Part shown: positions 15,537 through 23,912 of the stretch, piece after piece
How positions within the stretch are numbered: position 1 is the first letter of the stretch
Layout of the letters: every line of letters starts with the position of its first letter
Origin: Alistipes sp. CAG:268
Lineage (GTDB): Bacteria > Bacteroidota > Bacteroidia > Bacteroidales > Rikenellaceae
Direction: 5' to 3'
NCBI GenBank assembly: GCA_000434235.1
Contig: FR891980.1
Coordinates: 22,962-55,685 of the forward strand
DNA: 32,724 bases
Notes under the pieces: model-generated
What the model was told of the DNA's origin: nothing
What the model saw: the letters and a program-made list of their open reading frames with translations, nothing else
Databases searched by the model: none
Made by a program: the position numbers and the translations under genes

Positions 15537-16799
15537 TCAGCTGCCGAAGTTGTCGTAGAGGATGTTCTCGGGCGGCACGCCGAGCGAGTCGAGCATCTTC
15601 ACCACCGAAGCGATCATCATCGGAGGTCCGCACATGAGGTAGATACATCCTTCGGGCTCCTCGTGGTTCTTCAGGTAGTTCTCGTAGAGCACGTTGTGCA
15701 CGAAGCCTACCTTGTAGTCCACGCCTGCGGCATCGGCCTCGGGATCGGGACGGTCGAGTGCGAGGTGGAACTTGAAGTTGGGGAAATCCTTCTCGATCTG
15801 GTGGAAGTCGTCGAGGTAGGGAGCCTCCTTCAGTGCGCGGGCACCGTACCAGAACGATACGGGACGCTTCGTCTTCTCGGTCTTGAACAGGTGCATGATG
15901 TGGCTGCGCATCGGGGCCATGCCGGCGCCGCCGCCGATGAAGATCAGCTCCTGCGTGTCGGGCAGGTTGTCCGGCAGGAAGAACTCGCCGTAAGGGCCCG
16001 AGATGGTCACCTTGTCGCCCGGCTTGCGCGAGAAGATGTACGACGAGCAGATGCCCGGGTTCACCTTCATGAACGAGCCCGTGGCCCGGTCGAACGGCGG
16101 CGTGGCGATACGGATGTTGAGCATGATGATGTTGCCCTCGGCCGGGTGGTTGGCCATCGAGTAGGCGCGGAACGTCGGCTCGGGGTTCGTGGTCACCAGA
16201 TCCCACATCTTCATCTTGTCCCAGTCGGCGCGGTAGCGCTCATCGACATCCATGTCCGAGAACTTGATGGCATCGTACTTCGGGATGTCGATCTGGATGT
16301 ACCCGCCGCTGCGGAACTTGAGGTGCTCGCCCTCGGGGAGCTTCACGACGAACTCCTTGAGGAAGGTCGAGATGTTGCGGTTCGAGACCACGGTGCACTC
16401 CCATTTCTTGACGCCCAGCACGGCTTCGGGAACATGGATCTTGAGGTTCTCCTTCACCTTGACCTGGCAGCCCAGACGCCAGTGGTCCTTGGCCATCTTG
16501 CGCGAGATGAAACCGGTCTCGGTCGGCAGGATGTCGCCGCCGCCCTCCAGCACCTGGCACTTACACATGCCGCACGAGCCGCCACCGCCGCAGGCCGACG
16601 GAAGGAAGACCTTGTTGTTGGCGAGCGTGGCGAGCAGCGTCGAACCGCTCTCGGTCCGAATGACCTTTTCGCCGTTGTTGATGTCGATCGTCACTTCACC
16701 CGAGGAGGTCAGCTTGGCCTTCGCATAGAGAAGCAGTGCGACCAGCACCAGCGTGATCACCAGAAAAGCTGCGATCGCAATTAAAATCGTTGTAGTCAT
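15537..16799 (-). CDS. nqrF: NQR subunit F, NADH dehydrogenase with 2Fe-2S and FAD
   Basis: A 420-residue protein that takes electrons from NADH. An N-terminal membrane helix (about 4-25) is followed by a ferredoxin-like domain with the 2Fe-2S ligands Cys70, Cys76, Cys79 and Cys111 (CGGGGSCGMCKC and LGC), the spacing known from Vibrio cholerae. The ferredoxin-reductase part has FRAYSMANHP (flavin site), GPYGEFFLP and the NADH-binding FIGGGAGMAPMRSHI and YLMCGPPMMI. It is the last gene of the nqrABCDEF operon, 22 bp after nqrE. Confidence 0.96.
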   Translation of the reverse strand: MTTTILIAIAAFLVITLVLVALLLYAKAKLTSSGEVTIDINNGEKVIRTESGSTLLATLANNKVFLPSACGGGGSCGMCKCQVLEGGGDILPTETGFISRKMAKDHWRLGCQVKVKENLKIHVPEAVLGVKKWECTVVSNRNISTFLKEFVVKLPEGEHLKFRSGGYIQIDIPKYDAIKFSDMDVDERYRADWDKMKMWDLVTTNPEPTFRAYSMANHPAEGNIIMLNIRIATPPFDRATGSFMKVNPGICSSYIFSRKPGDKVTISGPYGEFFLPDNLPDTQELIFIGGGAGMAPMRSHIMHLFKTEKTKRPVSFWYGARALKEAPYLDDFHQIEKDFPNFKFHLALDRPDPEADAAGVDYKVGFVHNVLYENYLKNHEEPEGCIYLMCGPPMMIASVVKMLDSLGVPPENILYDNFGS

Positions 16800-16821
16800 T
16801 TTCCGAATCTCTTTTTAAAGG

Positions 16822-17430
16822 TTAGAACTGAATGCCCGAGAAGATCATGAAGGCGATACCCATCAGACCCGTGATGATGAAGGCGATACCGGGGCCCTTC
16901 AGTGCTGCGGGGATGTGCGAATAGGTCGTCTTCTCGCGGATCGCGGCCATCATGACAATGGCCAGCCACCAGCCCAGACCCGAGCCCAGACCGTAGACGA
17001 TCGTCTGCCAGAGCGACGTGAGCTCGCCGCCATCGACCTTCTGCTGCATGAAGAGTGAGCCGCCCATGATGGCGCAGTTCACGGCGATCAGCGGCAGGAA
17101 GATACCCAGCTGGCTGTAGAGCGTCGGCGAGAACTTCTCGACGATCATCTCCACGAGCTGCACGAATGCCGCGATCGTGGCGATGAAGACGATGAAGGTC
17201 AGGAAGCTCAGATCGACTCCCTCGACCAGCGCGCCGGCCTTGAGCACATATTCATACAAGAGGTAGTTCAGGGGCACGGTCATGACCATCACGAACGTAA
17301 CGGCGGCACCGAGACCCAGGGCCGTCTTCACGCTCTTCGACACGGCGATGTAGGAGCACATGCCGAAGAAGAAGGCGAAGACCATGTTGTCGATGAAGAT
17401 CGACCGGATAAATATATTCAAAGATTCCAT
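16822..17430 (-). CDS. nqrE: NQR membrane subunit E
   Basis: A 202-residue protein with six predicted membrane helices. Cys25 ([11 protein letters not shown]) and Cys118 ([11 protein letters not shown]) are the conserved cysteines that, with the pair in NqrD, hold the iron-sulfur centre inside the membrane in Vibrio NQR. The length is usual. It overlaps neither neighbour and follows nqrD by 11 bp. Confidence 0.95.
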   Translation of the reverse strand: MESLNIFIRSIFIDNMVFAFFFGMCSYIAVSKSVKTALGLGAAVTFVMVMTVPLNYLLYEYVLKAGALVEGVDLSFLTFIVFIATIAAFVQLVEMIVEKFSPTLYSQLGIFLPLIAVNCAIMGGSLFMQQKVDGGELTSLWQTIVYGLGSGLGWWLAIVMMAAIREKTTYSHIPAALKGPGIAFIITGLMGIAFMIFSGIQF

Positions 17431-17441
17431 ACGCTATCCTC

Positions 17442-18098
17442 CTATTTTTCCTGTAAGTCCTTGTTGCGCGAGCGGTGTACCCAGATGATGCAGCCCACGA
17501 TGATCAGCGCCATCGGCGGGAAGAGCATCATGCCGCAGTTCGAATAGAAACCGCCCTCGGCCATGTACCAGCTTTCGGGGATGATGCGGAAGCCCAGCAG
17601 GCTGCCCGAGCCGAACAGCTCGCGGAAGAAGGCCACGATCACCAGGATCAGGCCGTAGCCCAGACCGTTGCCGATACCGTCGAGGAACGAGGCCCAGGGC
17701 TTGTTGGCCAGGGCGAAGGCCTCGACGCGGCCCATGACGATACAGTTGGTGATGATCAGACCGACGTAGACCGAGAGCTGTTTGGAGATCTCATAGACGA
17801 AGGCCTTGAGCACCTGATCGACGAGGATTACCAGCGCGGCGATCACCACGAGCTGGACGATGATGCGGATACGCGCCGGCACGCCGTTGCGGATCAGCGA
17901 CATCACGAGGTTCGAAAAGGCCGTGACGACCGTCACGGAGAGTGCCATGACGATGGCCGGCTTGAGCTGCACGGTGACGGCCAGAGCCGAGCAGATGCCG
18001 AGGATCTGCACGATGACCGGGTTGTTCGCCGAGAACGGGCCGGTCAGATACTTCATGTTCTTGGCCGAAAACAAAGGCTCTTTTTCGTTCTTACTCAT
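17442..18098 (-). CDS. nqrD: NQR membrane subunit D
   Basis: A 218-residue protein with about six membrane helices, homologous to NqrE. Cys36 ([10 protein letters not shown]) and Cys119 ([11 protein letters not shown]) are the cluster-binding cysteines. [21 protein letters not shown] is the family signature region. Its start overlaps the end of nqrC by 8 bp (ATGAGTAA), so translation of the two is probably coupled. Confidence 0.95.
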   Translation of the reverse strand: MSKNEKEPLFSAKNMKYLTGPFSANNPVIVQILGICSALAVTVQLKPAIVMALSVTVVTAFSNLVMSLIRNGVPARIRIIVQLVVIAALVILVDQVLKAFVYEISKQLSVYVGLIITNCIVMGRVEAFALANKPWASFLDGIGNGLGYGLILVIVAFFRELFGSGSLLGFRIIPESWYMAEGGFYSNCGMMLFPPMALIIVGCIIWVHRSRNKDLQEK

Positions 18099-18990
18099 TG
18101 TTTTCTACATTTTCATCGTTAGACACTTCAGCCTCGGCCGTCGCAGCGGGCTGCGCCCCGGCCGCACGCTTTGCCTCGAGCAGGGGCAGGTAGTTGCGGA
18201 GGCTGTTCTCGAGCATGGCCGTCACACCGTCGGAGGTCTTCGTACCGCCCGAGATGGCGTCCACCTCGTGGTTCGGGTCCTTGGCGCCGCCCTTGCGGAG
18301 CTTCACGGAGACGAACTCGTCGCCCTCGAAGATCTGCTTGCCGATGAAGTGCGACTGGAACTTCGAGGTGGCGATCTCGGCACCCAGACCCGGGGTCTCA
18401 CCCTTGTGGGCCATGATGATGCCGGCCATCGTGTTCATGTCCTTCTCGAGGGCCACATAGCCCCAGACCGGACCCCAGAGGCCCATGCCCGTCACGGGAA
18501 TCACCACGCGGCCGTCCTTGGCCTCGAAGAGGGGGAACTTGCCGGCCTCGTAGGCGCCCGGCAGGTCGTTGAGCAGCGCGAAGACGTTCTCGCCCTCGAT
18601 GCGGTTGCCCTCCTTGTCCACGACGTAGGCGTCGATCACCTCGTCGTACTTGACGCTCTTGATGAGCTCCTCGGCCGGAACGCCCTGTTTGACAGCGTCA
18701 CCGGCATAGAGCGACAGCAGGATCGACTGCTTCTTCTCGTTGAGTTCGTTCTCGGCCTGCCGCTTCTGGAGTCCGAGTGCGGCCAGCGCCAGCAGCGTCG
18801 CAACAATGACGACCATCACCGTCGAATAGATGACGATGTAGGCGTTGCTGTTGGTATCGAATCCCTTCCTGGCGGCCTTCTGCTCCGTGAACTCCGACGC
18901 GGCAACGCCGCAAACGGGGCAGGTATCCGGTGCGGAGGCACCCTCGTGGATGTATCCGCAGACATTGCATTTGAATTGTTTCTTTGCCAT
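18091..18990 (-). CDS. nqrC: Rubredoxin-NqrC fusion, NQR subunit C with N-terminal iron-binding domain
   Basis: A 299-residue protein. Residues 1-35 form a short rubredoxin-like domain of the rubrerythrin type: Cys8-x2-Cys11, GYIHEG, AP, then Cys24-x2-Cys27-Gly, which fits one Fe(Cys)4 centre. A short charged linker (TEQKAARKG) leads into ordinary NqrC, which in relatives begins near DTNSNAY. A single membrane helix (about 51-74) and the periplasmic FMN domain follow. The flavinylation motif is DAISGGT with Thr250 as expected acceptor; the usual Ala before Thr is Gly. The C-terminal 25 residues are Ala/Glu/Asn-rich. No Met lies between the two domains, so they are made as one chain. The rubredoxin would face the cytoplasm, near NqrF. 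NqrC identity is very sure; a role of the added domain in electron transfer is inference. Confidence 0.95.
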   Translation of the reverse strand: MAKKQFKCNVCGYIHEGASAPDTCPVCGVAASEFTEQKAARKGFDTNSNAYIVIYSTVMVVIVATLLALAALGLQKRQAENELNEKKQSILLSLYAGDAVKQGVPAEELIKSVKYDEVIDAYVVDKEGNRIEGENVFALLNDLPGAYEAGKFPLFEAKDGRVVIPVTGMGLWGPVWGYVALEKDMNTMAGIIMAHKGETPGLGAEIATSKFQSHFIGKQIFEGDEFVSVKLRKGGAKDPNHEVDAISGGTKTSDGVTAMLENSLRNYLPLLEAKRAAGAQPAATAEAEVSNDENVENNE

Positions 18991-19001
18991 ATCTATCTCC
19001 C

Positions 19002-20129
19002 CTATTTTGCGGTTTTAACACGTTTCTTGCGACGCGAGATGTTCGCCTCGACCACGTAGTAGTCCACCAGCGGAGCCAGCGCGTTCATGAAGAGGATCGA
19101 CAGCATCATGCCCTCGGGATAGGCCGGGTTCACGACGCGGATCATCACGGCCAGCGCACCGGTGAGGAATCCCACGATGTACTTGCCCTTGTTGGTCTGG
19201 GCCGAGGTCACGGGGTCCGTGGCCATGAAGACGGCACCGAAGGCGAAGCCGCCGACGATTAGGTGCCACCAGGCCGGGTACTCCGTCACGCCGAGCGCCT
19301 GGAAGAGGTAGCCCATGGCCAGGCCGCCGACGAATACCGAGACCATCGTCCGCCACGAGGCGATGCCCGTGAAGAGGAGGATGGCGGCGCCGATGAGGAT
19401 GGCGAGCGTCGAGGTCTCGCCGAACGAACCGGGGATGAAGCCCAGGAAGGCGTCCAGCGGCGAGAAGGTCATCGTGCCGGTGGTCGAGAGCTGCTCGAGC
19501 GCCGTGGCACCGGTGATGCCGTCCACCTGCGCACCCATCATCGTCCAGTTGGAGTACCATACGGTCTCACCCGACATCGAGGGGGTGTAGGCGAAGAAGG
19601 CGAAGGCACGCGCCAGCAGCGCGGGGTTGAAGACGTTCATGCCCGTACCGCCGAAGACCTCCTTGCCGAAGACTACGGCGAAGGCCGTCGAGAGGGCCAC
19701 CATCCACAGGGGCGTCGATACGGGGAAGATCATCGGGATCAGCAGACCCGTCACGAGGAAACCCTCGTTCACCTCGTGGCCGCGGGCCTGGGCGAAGGCG
19801 AACTCGATGCCCAGACCGACGATGTACGAGACGCACACCATCGGCAGCACGCGCACCAGACCGTAGAAGAAGGCCTGGAAGCCCTCGAGGCCCACCTGCA
19901 GACCCGTGTTGAAGCAGCCGAACAGGAACGCCGGGATCAGCGCCAGCACGACGACGATCATCGTACGCTTCATGTCGTTGCAGTCGCGGATGTGTGCGCC
20001 GCGGGTCGTGGTCGTGTTCGGGACGAAGAGGAACGTCTCGAATGCGTCGAAGGTCGATTCGAGGAAGCCCAGCTTGCCTCCCTTGGAGAAGGTGGGCTTG
20101 ATTTTGTCCATGAATTTACGCAGTCCCAT
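19002..20129 (-). CDS. nqrB: NQR membrane subunit B, FMN and riboflavin carrier
   Basis: A 375-residue polytopic protein with about ten membrane helices. The covalent-FMN motif is intact (DGITGATAL, acceptor Thr after GA). FLFVPNTTTTRGAHIRDCND near the N-terminus, HEVNEGFLVTGLLIPMIFP and NVFNPALLARAFAFFAY are family signatures. NqrB carries the sodium path and passes electrons to quinone in studied NQR complexes. It lies 11 bp upstream of nqrC and directly after nqrA. Confidence 0.96.
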   Translation of the reverse strand: MGLRKFMDKIKPTFSKGGKLGFLESTFDAFETFLFVPNTTTTRGAHIRDCNDMKRTMIVVVLALIPAFLFGCFNTGLQVGLEGFQAFFYGLVRVLPMVCVSYIVGLGIEFAFAQARGHEVNEGFLVTGLLIPMIFPVSTPLWMVALSTAFAVVFGKEVFGGTGMNVFNPALLARAFAFFAYTPSMSGETVWYSNWTMMGAQVDGITGATALEQLSTTGTMTFSPLDAFLGFIPGSFGETSTLAILIGAAILLFTGIASWRTMVSVFVGGLAMGYLFQALGVTEYPAWWHLIVGGFAFGAVFMATDPVTSAQTNKGKYIVGFLTGALAVMIRVVNPAYPEGMMLSILFMNALAPLVDYYVVEANISRRKKRVKTAK

Positions 20130-20131
20130 CG

Positions 20132-21487
20132 TTATGCCTCCTTAATCATTAAGTTAATACCGTCGCGGATGATCTGCTGGATCTCGATCTTCGAAGGATC
20201 GACGAACTCGCAGAGGGCGAAATCCTCCTCCGTGACCTCGTAGATGCCGAGGTTCTCCATCTTGTCGATGTCGCCCGCCAGGCAGGCCTTGAGCAGGTAC
20301 ATCGGGTAGATGTCCATCGGCAGATACTGTTCGTAGAGTCCCGTAACGACGAACGGACGCTCGCCGCCGTTGAGATTCGTGTCGAGGTCGTACTCCTTTT
20401 TGGGGCAGAGCCACGAGAAGTAGGCGCGCGACACGGAGAACTTCTTCAGACGGGGCATGGCCCATCCGAGCAGTTCGTATTTGTCGCCTTCGGGGATGGC
20501 CGTCAGCTGGTTGGCATAGAATCCCACGAAGCCGTCGAGTGCGGTTTTCGTACCGGTGAGGACGTTACCCGAAATGAAGCGGATGCTGTCGCCCTCCTTT
20601 TGGGCCTTGACGTTGCCCTTGACCACCGAATCGACGCGGGCCCCGGCGATGATGCGCACGTAGGCCGGCTTCTCGATCTCGGAGCCGGTGACGGCCACCG
20701 TCTTGTGCATGTCCACACGGCCCTCGTTCACCAGACGGCCGATGATGGCCAGGTCCTGGATATTGACCGTCCAGACGATGTCGCCCTTGTTGATCGGATC
20801 GACGTGGTGGATCTGCACGCCGACGTTGCCCACGGGGTGCTTGCCGGCGAACGTGTGCAGCTCGACACCCTGCAGCTCGGGCATGCGGCCCTCGGCCTTG
20901 GCGCGCACCGAGAGGTGCACCTTGCCCGGCGTGAGCCGGCGCATCAGTTCGATGCCGGCCTGCAGGTTCCGCTGCTCGTCGCGGAGGACGAAGTTGTAGT
21001 CCGGAGCGAGCGGCGCGGAGTCGAAGGCGGAGATGAAGACGGCCTTTGGCGTGTCGTTCGGGTCGGCGATGATGCCGTAGGGTCGCTGCACGATCATCGG
21101 CCAGAGGCCCGAACGCAGCAGCAGTTCGACGATCTGCTCGCGCGAAGCCTTCTTCAGGTCGGGCTTCTCGAACTCCTCGTAGCGCTGAACGGCGTCGGGG
21201 GTCACCGTCACGGAGAGCACCTTGCGCTTCTCTCCGCGGTTGATGGCGGCCACCTTGCCGCTGACGGGCGACGTGAAGAGGACGCGCTCGTTGTACTTGT
21301 TGAAGAACAACGGCGTTCCGGCCTTCACCTCATCTCCCACCTTAACCAGCAGCTTGGGCGTCACACCCTCGAAATCGAGGGGCGAGAGGGCATACTCCGG
21401 AGACAGAGGCGCTTCGGTCAGCGTCTCCTGGGGCTTGCCCGCCAGATTGATGTCTAAACCCTTGCGTAATGTAATGATTTTCGACAT
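20132..21487 (-). CDS. nqrA: NQR subunit A, soluble quinone-site subunit
   Basis: A 451-residue protein without membrane helices and the first gene of the operon. Family features include GVTPKLLVKVGDEVKAGTPL (a lipoyl-like fold), LVNEGRVDMHKTVAVTGSEI, FYANQLTAIPEGDKYELLGW and the C-terminal LPMDIYPMYLLKACLAGDID and MENLGIYEVTEEDFALCEFV. It sits on the cytoplasmic side of NQR. It ends 2 bp before nqrB. Its 260-bp upstream region contains a near-consensus promoter box. Confidence 0.96.
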   Translation of the reverse strand: MSKIITLRKGLDINLAGKPQETLTEAPLSPEYALSPLDFEGVTPKLLVKVGDEVKAGTPLFFNKYNERVLFTSPVSGKVAAINRGEKRKVLSVTVTPDAVQRYEEFEKPDLKKASREQIVELLLRSGLWPMIVQRPYGIIADPNDTPKAVFISAFDSAPLAPDYNFVLRDEQRNLQAGIELMRRLTPGKVHLSVRAKAEGRMPELQGVELHTFAGKHPVGNVGVQIHHVDPINKGDIVWTVNIQDLAIIGRLVNEGRVDMHKTVAVTGSEIEKPAYVRIIAGARVDSVVKGNVKAQKEGDSIRFISGNVLTGTKTALDGFVGFYANQLTAIPEGDKYELLGWAMPRLKKFSVSRAYFSWLCPKKEYDLDTNLNGGERPFVVTGLYEQYLPMDIYPMYLLKACLAGDIDKMENLGIYEVTEEDFALCEFVDPSKIEIQQIIRDGINLMIKEA

Positions 21488-21571
21488 GGTTAAAGAATTT
21501 GATTGTTATGTTTGGATTTTTAGGGTTTCGCCTTTTTTGTGTTGTTAGCGTACTAACACCTTAAATCGCGT

Positions 21572-21579
21572 GCGAAAGT
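21572..21579 (-). promoter_or_regulatory. Possible -7 box of the NQR operon
   Basis: On the minus strand TACTTTCG, about 85-90 bp before the nqrA ATG, differs from TAnnTTTG at one base. No firm -33 element. The AT-rich stretch 21490-21560 between it and nqrA would be the leader. Position may be off by a base or two. Confidence 0.3.
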
Positions 21580-21710
21580 ACGAAATTTTTCCCGAAAAAT
21601 CCCATTTCCAGGGCCATTATTTCCGCCCGACAGACAAAATGACAAAAACGAAACCCGGCATCCTGCGAAGCGAAATATGCCGACCGTCGGAGCGGGACGT
21701 GATGAAGCGG

Positions 21711-21741
21711 TTTCCGATGTCGGAGAAAATTCCTACATTTG
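21711..21741 (+). promoter_or_regulatory. Promoter of tatD-like gene, near-leaderless
   Basis: TTTC (21711-21714) and TACATTTG (21734-21741), 19 bp apart, fit the Bacteroidetes -33/-7 pair TTTG and TAnnTTTG. The ATG of the gene starts 8 bp after the -7 box, so the transcript would have almost no leader. Confidence 0.65.
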
Positions 21742-21748
21742 CCGTGTC

Positions 21749-22405
21749 ATGGCCGACTATGTCAATATCCACACCCACCGTCCGACGGGGCGCTACACGG
21801 AACTCCGCACGGCGGGCATCCACCCGTGGGAGGCGGCACGCGAACTGGCTGCAGTGCGCTCCGAGGGGCTTGCAGGGCGGCTCGGCGAGGCTCTTGCCGG
21901 AGCTCAGGCCCTCGGTGAGACGGGGCTCGACTTCGCCTGCTCCACCGACCGTGAGGCGCAGACGGAGCTGCTGCGCGCCCACCTGCGGCTGGCCCGCGAA
22001 CGGGGCCTTGCGGTGGTGCTGCACTGCGTGCGGGCCTTCGAACCGCTGATGAACGAATTGAAAGCCTGCCCGCCCCCGGCGGCCATCTTCCACGGCTTCA
22101 TCGGCTCGCCCGAGCAGGTGCGGCGGGCCGTCGGCAGCGGCTGGTACCTCTCCTTCGGCATGCGTACCTTCGCTTCGCCGCGGAGCCTCGAAGCGCTGCG
22201 CACGACGCCACACGAACGGCTCTTCTTCGAGACGGACGACGACCCTGCGGAGATCGGAAGCGTCTACGCCGCAGCCGCCGCAGTGCTTGGCTGCCGCGTC
22301 AGCGAACTGCAACAGGCGACGGAGGCCAACTACCGGAGGCTCTTCACCCCACGGGCGACAACGGGCACAGAGACATGCGATGAGTTAAAGAAAAACACGA
22401 GATAA
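21749..22405 (+). CDS. TatD-family metal-dependent hydrolase
   Basis: A 218-residue protein, shorter than typical TatD (about 260). Metal ligands of the family are present: His8 and His10 (NIHTHR), Glu57 (LGETGLDF), His92 (VVLHCVR), His115 (IFHGFIG) and the Asp in FFETDDDP. The substrates are probably 3' ends of DNA or RNA, as for characterised TatD enzymes, but small-family members are little studied. ATG 21749 is set by the promoter just upstream; earlier in-frame codons lie before the promoter box. Stop and tcdA start overlap as TAATG, indicating coupling. Confidence 0.87.
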   Translation: MADYVNIHTHRPTGRYTELRTAGIHPWEAARELAAVRSEGLAGRLGEALAGAQALGETGLDFACSTDREAQTELLRAHLRLARERGLAVVLHCVRAFEPLMNELKACPPPAAIFHGFIGSPEQVRRAVGSGWYLSFGMRTFASPRSLEALRTTPHERLFFETDDDPAEIGSVYAAAAAVLGCRVSELQQATEANYRRLFTPRATTGTETCDELKKNTR

Positions 22406-23130
22406 TGAACGACAACTGGCTGGAAAGAACCGAATTGCTGCTTGGCAAAGAGAAACTTTCACAAATCCGCGACGCCCACGTTCTGGTCGTCGGTCTGGGC
22501 GGCGTGGGCGCCTATGCCGCCGAGATGATCGCCCGTGCGGGCGTAGGCCGCATGACGGTGGCCGATGCCGACACGGTGAACCCGACGAACATCAACCGCC
22601 AGCTGGTGGCGCTCCACTCGACCGTCGGGCGGCAGAAGGCCGAGGTGCTGGCCGAACGGCTGCGGGACATCAACCCCGCGATCGGACTCACGGTGGTCAA
22701 TCGCTACATCAAGGACGAGGAGACCTACACGCTGCTCGATGCCGCGCGTTACGACTATGTGGTGGACGCCATCGACACCCTCTCGCCGAAACTGGCGCTG
22801 ATCGCCGCCTCGCTCGAACGGGGCTATCCGCTGGTCAGCTCGATGGGGGCCGGGGCCAAGACCGACCCCACGAAGCTGGAGATCGCCGACATCTCGAAGA
22901 CCCACCACTGCCCGCTGGCCCACATGCTCCGCAAGCGGCTGCACAAGATCGGTATCCGCAGCGGCTTCCGGGCCGTCTTCTCGCCCGAACCGATGCGCGA
23001 GGGGGCGATGATCCTCTGCGAGGAGCAGAACAAGAAGTCGAACGTCGGGACGATCTCCTACATCCCGCCGCTGTTCGGCATCGGCTGCGCCTCGGTGGTG
23101 ATCCGGGGGCTGATCGGCGAACTCGACTGA
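22405..23130 (+). CDS. tcdA: tRNA threonylcarbamoyladenosine dehydratase TcdA
   Basis: A 241-residue E1-like protein that turns t6A into cyclic ct6A at position 37 of ANN-decoding tRNAs, using ATP. It has VVGLGGVGAYAAEMIARAGVG (ATP loop), DADTVNPTNINRQLVAL, YVVDAIDTLSPKLALI, MGAGAKTDPTKLEIADISKT and a Cys in HHCPLAHMLRKRL. These separate it from ThiF/MoeB. It overlaps the tatD-like gene and ends 13 bp before the convergent deformylase gene. Confidence 0.92.
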   Translation: MNDNWLERTELLLGKEKLSQIRDAHVLVVGLGGVGAYAAEMIARAGVGRMTVADADTVNPTNINRQLVALHSTVGRQKAEVLAERLRDINPAIGLTVVNRYIKDEETYTLLDAARYDYVVDAIDTLSPKLALIAASLERGYPLVSSMGAGAKTDPTKLEIADISKTHHCPLAHMLRKRLHKIGIRSGFRAVFSPEPMREGAMILCEEQNKKSNVGTISYIPPLFGIGCASVVIRGLIGELD

Positions 23131-23143
23131 CCGCCGCAACCCG

Positions 23144-23755
23144 TCAGGGACGCTCCGCGGCCATGCGGTCGATGAAGAGGATGCCGTCCAAGTGATCCAC
23201 CTCGTGCTGGAAGATGACGGCCGTATAGCCCCGTATGACCTCCCTGCGGCGGATGAAGCGGCTGTCGCGGTAGCGGATCTCGATCTGCTGCGGCCGCGCC
23301 ACATCGCCGTAGCGGTCCGGAACCGAAAGGCACCCCTCCGGGCCGGGAACCGCAGGCCCCGTACGCCGCACGATCTCGGGATTGACATAGACGCCGAACG
23401 GCTCGCCCGGCAGGTCGAAGCGCTGTACGGCGATGACCCGCAGCCCGATGCCGACCTGCGGGGCGGCGATACCCACCCCTTCGTTCTGCGGGTTGCGGAC
23501 CGTGGTCAGCAAACCCTCGCACAGGCGGCCGAACTCCTCGGCGGCATACATCCGGGCGGTCACCGGCTCGGCGCGCCGGCGCAGGAAGAGCGAATCGCTG
23601 CGGTCGGCAATGCTCCACACGCGCAGCAGGCCGCCGTCCGCGTTGTCGAGCGTCTGCCGCCAGGAGGCCTCGAACGCCGGGCGGGCGCATCCCGCCGAGA
23701 CCAGAGCCGCGGCAAAGGCGGTCCACAGGCGGATGGGAAGGGTCGGAAATTTCAT
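23144..23755 (-). CDS. Exported peptide-deformylase-like lipoprotein
   Basis: A 203-residue protein with all three peptide deformylase motifs: GVGIAAPQ (93-100), EGCLS (140-144, metal Cys142) and HEVDH (184-188). The canonical enzyme removes formyl groups from new proteins in the cytoplasm. This one starts with a signal sequence ending near VSAGC (Cys23), so it is probably a periplasmic or outer-membrane lipoprotein. Loop 1 (DLPGEPFGVYVNPEIV) is similar to ordinary Def. ATG 23755 is supported by the signal peptide and a TATATTTG box 24-31 bp upstream; a longer frame runs through that promoter and is rejected. The catalytic set is intact, so activity on formylated or other N-acyl peptides outside the cytoplasm is possible. 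Confidence 0.85.
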   Translation of the reverse strand: MKFPTLPIRLWTAFAAALVSAGCARPAFEASWRQTLDNADGGLLRVWSIADRSDSLFLRRRAEPVTARMYAAEEFGRLCEGLLTTVRNPQNEGVGIAAPQVGIGLRVIAVQRFDLPGEPFGVYVNPEIVRRTGPAVPGPEGCLSVPDRYGDVARPQQIEIRYRDSRFIRRREVIRGYTAVIFQHEVDHLDGILFIDRMAAERP

Positions 23756-23778
23756 CTGTGCAAAACGGTTTCTCGGGA

Positions 23779-23786
23779 CAAATATA
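23779..23786 (-). promoter_or_regulatory. -7 box of the deformylase-like gene
   Basis: TATATTTG on the minus strand, a perfect TAnnTTTG, 24 bp before the ATG at 23755. It lies 33 bp from the opposing + strand box at 23819, forming a divergent promoter pair. Confidence 0.65.
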
Positions 23787-23818
23787 CGAAAAACGGGCGA
23801 CCGAAGGCGAAAAGCCGC

Positions 23819-23826
23819 TATCTTTG
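23819..23826 (+). promoter_or_regulatory. -7 box of the dehydrogenase-proX operon
   Basis: TATCTTTG matches TAnnTTTG and lies 86 bp before the dehydrogenase ATG. The -33 part is not recognisable. Confidence 0.6.
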
Positions 23827-23912
23827 CCCTGCGTGGAGCGGCTGCGGCGTGTCCGGGCCCTGCCGCCAAAAAGTATTCAAGAAGCATTCAAGAAACACAA
23901 AGAACCATTCCG

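Noticed and set aside
15366..16784. 472-codon + strand ORF opposite nqrF
   Set aside because: Antisense shadow of nqrF; Val/Leu/Asp/Glu-rich translation without domain signs, and it also runs through the nqr terminator.
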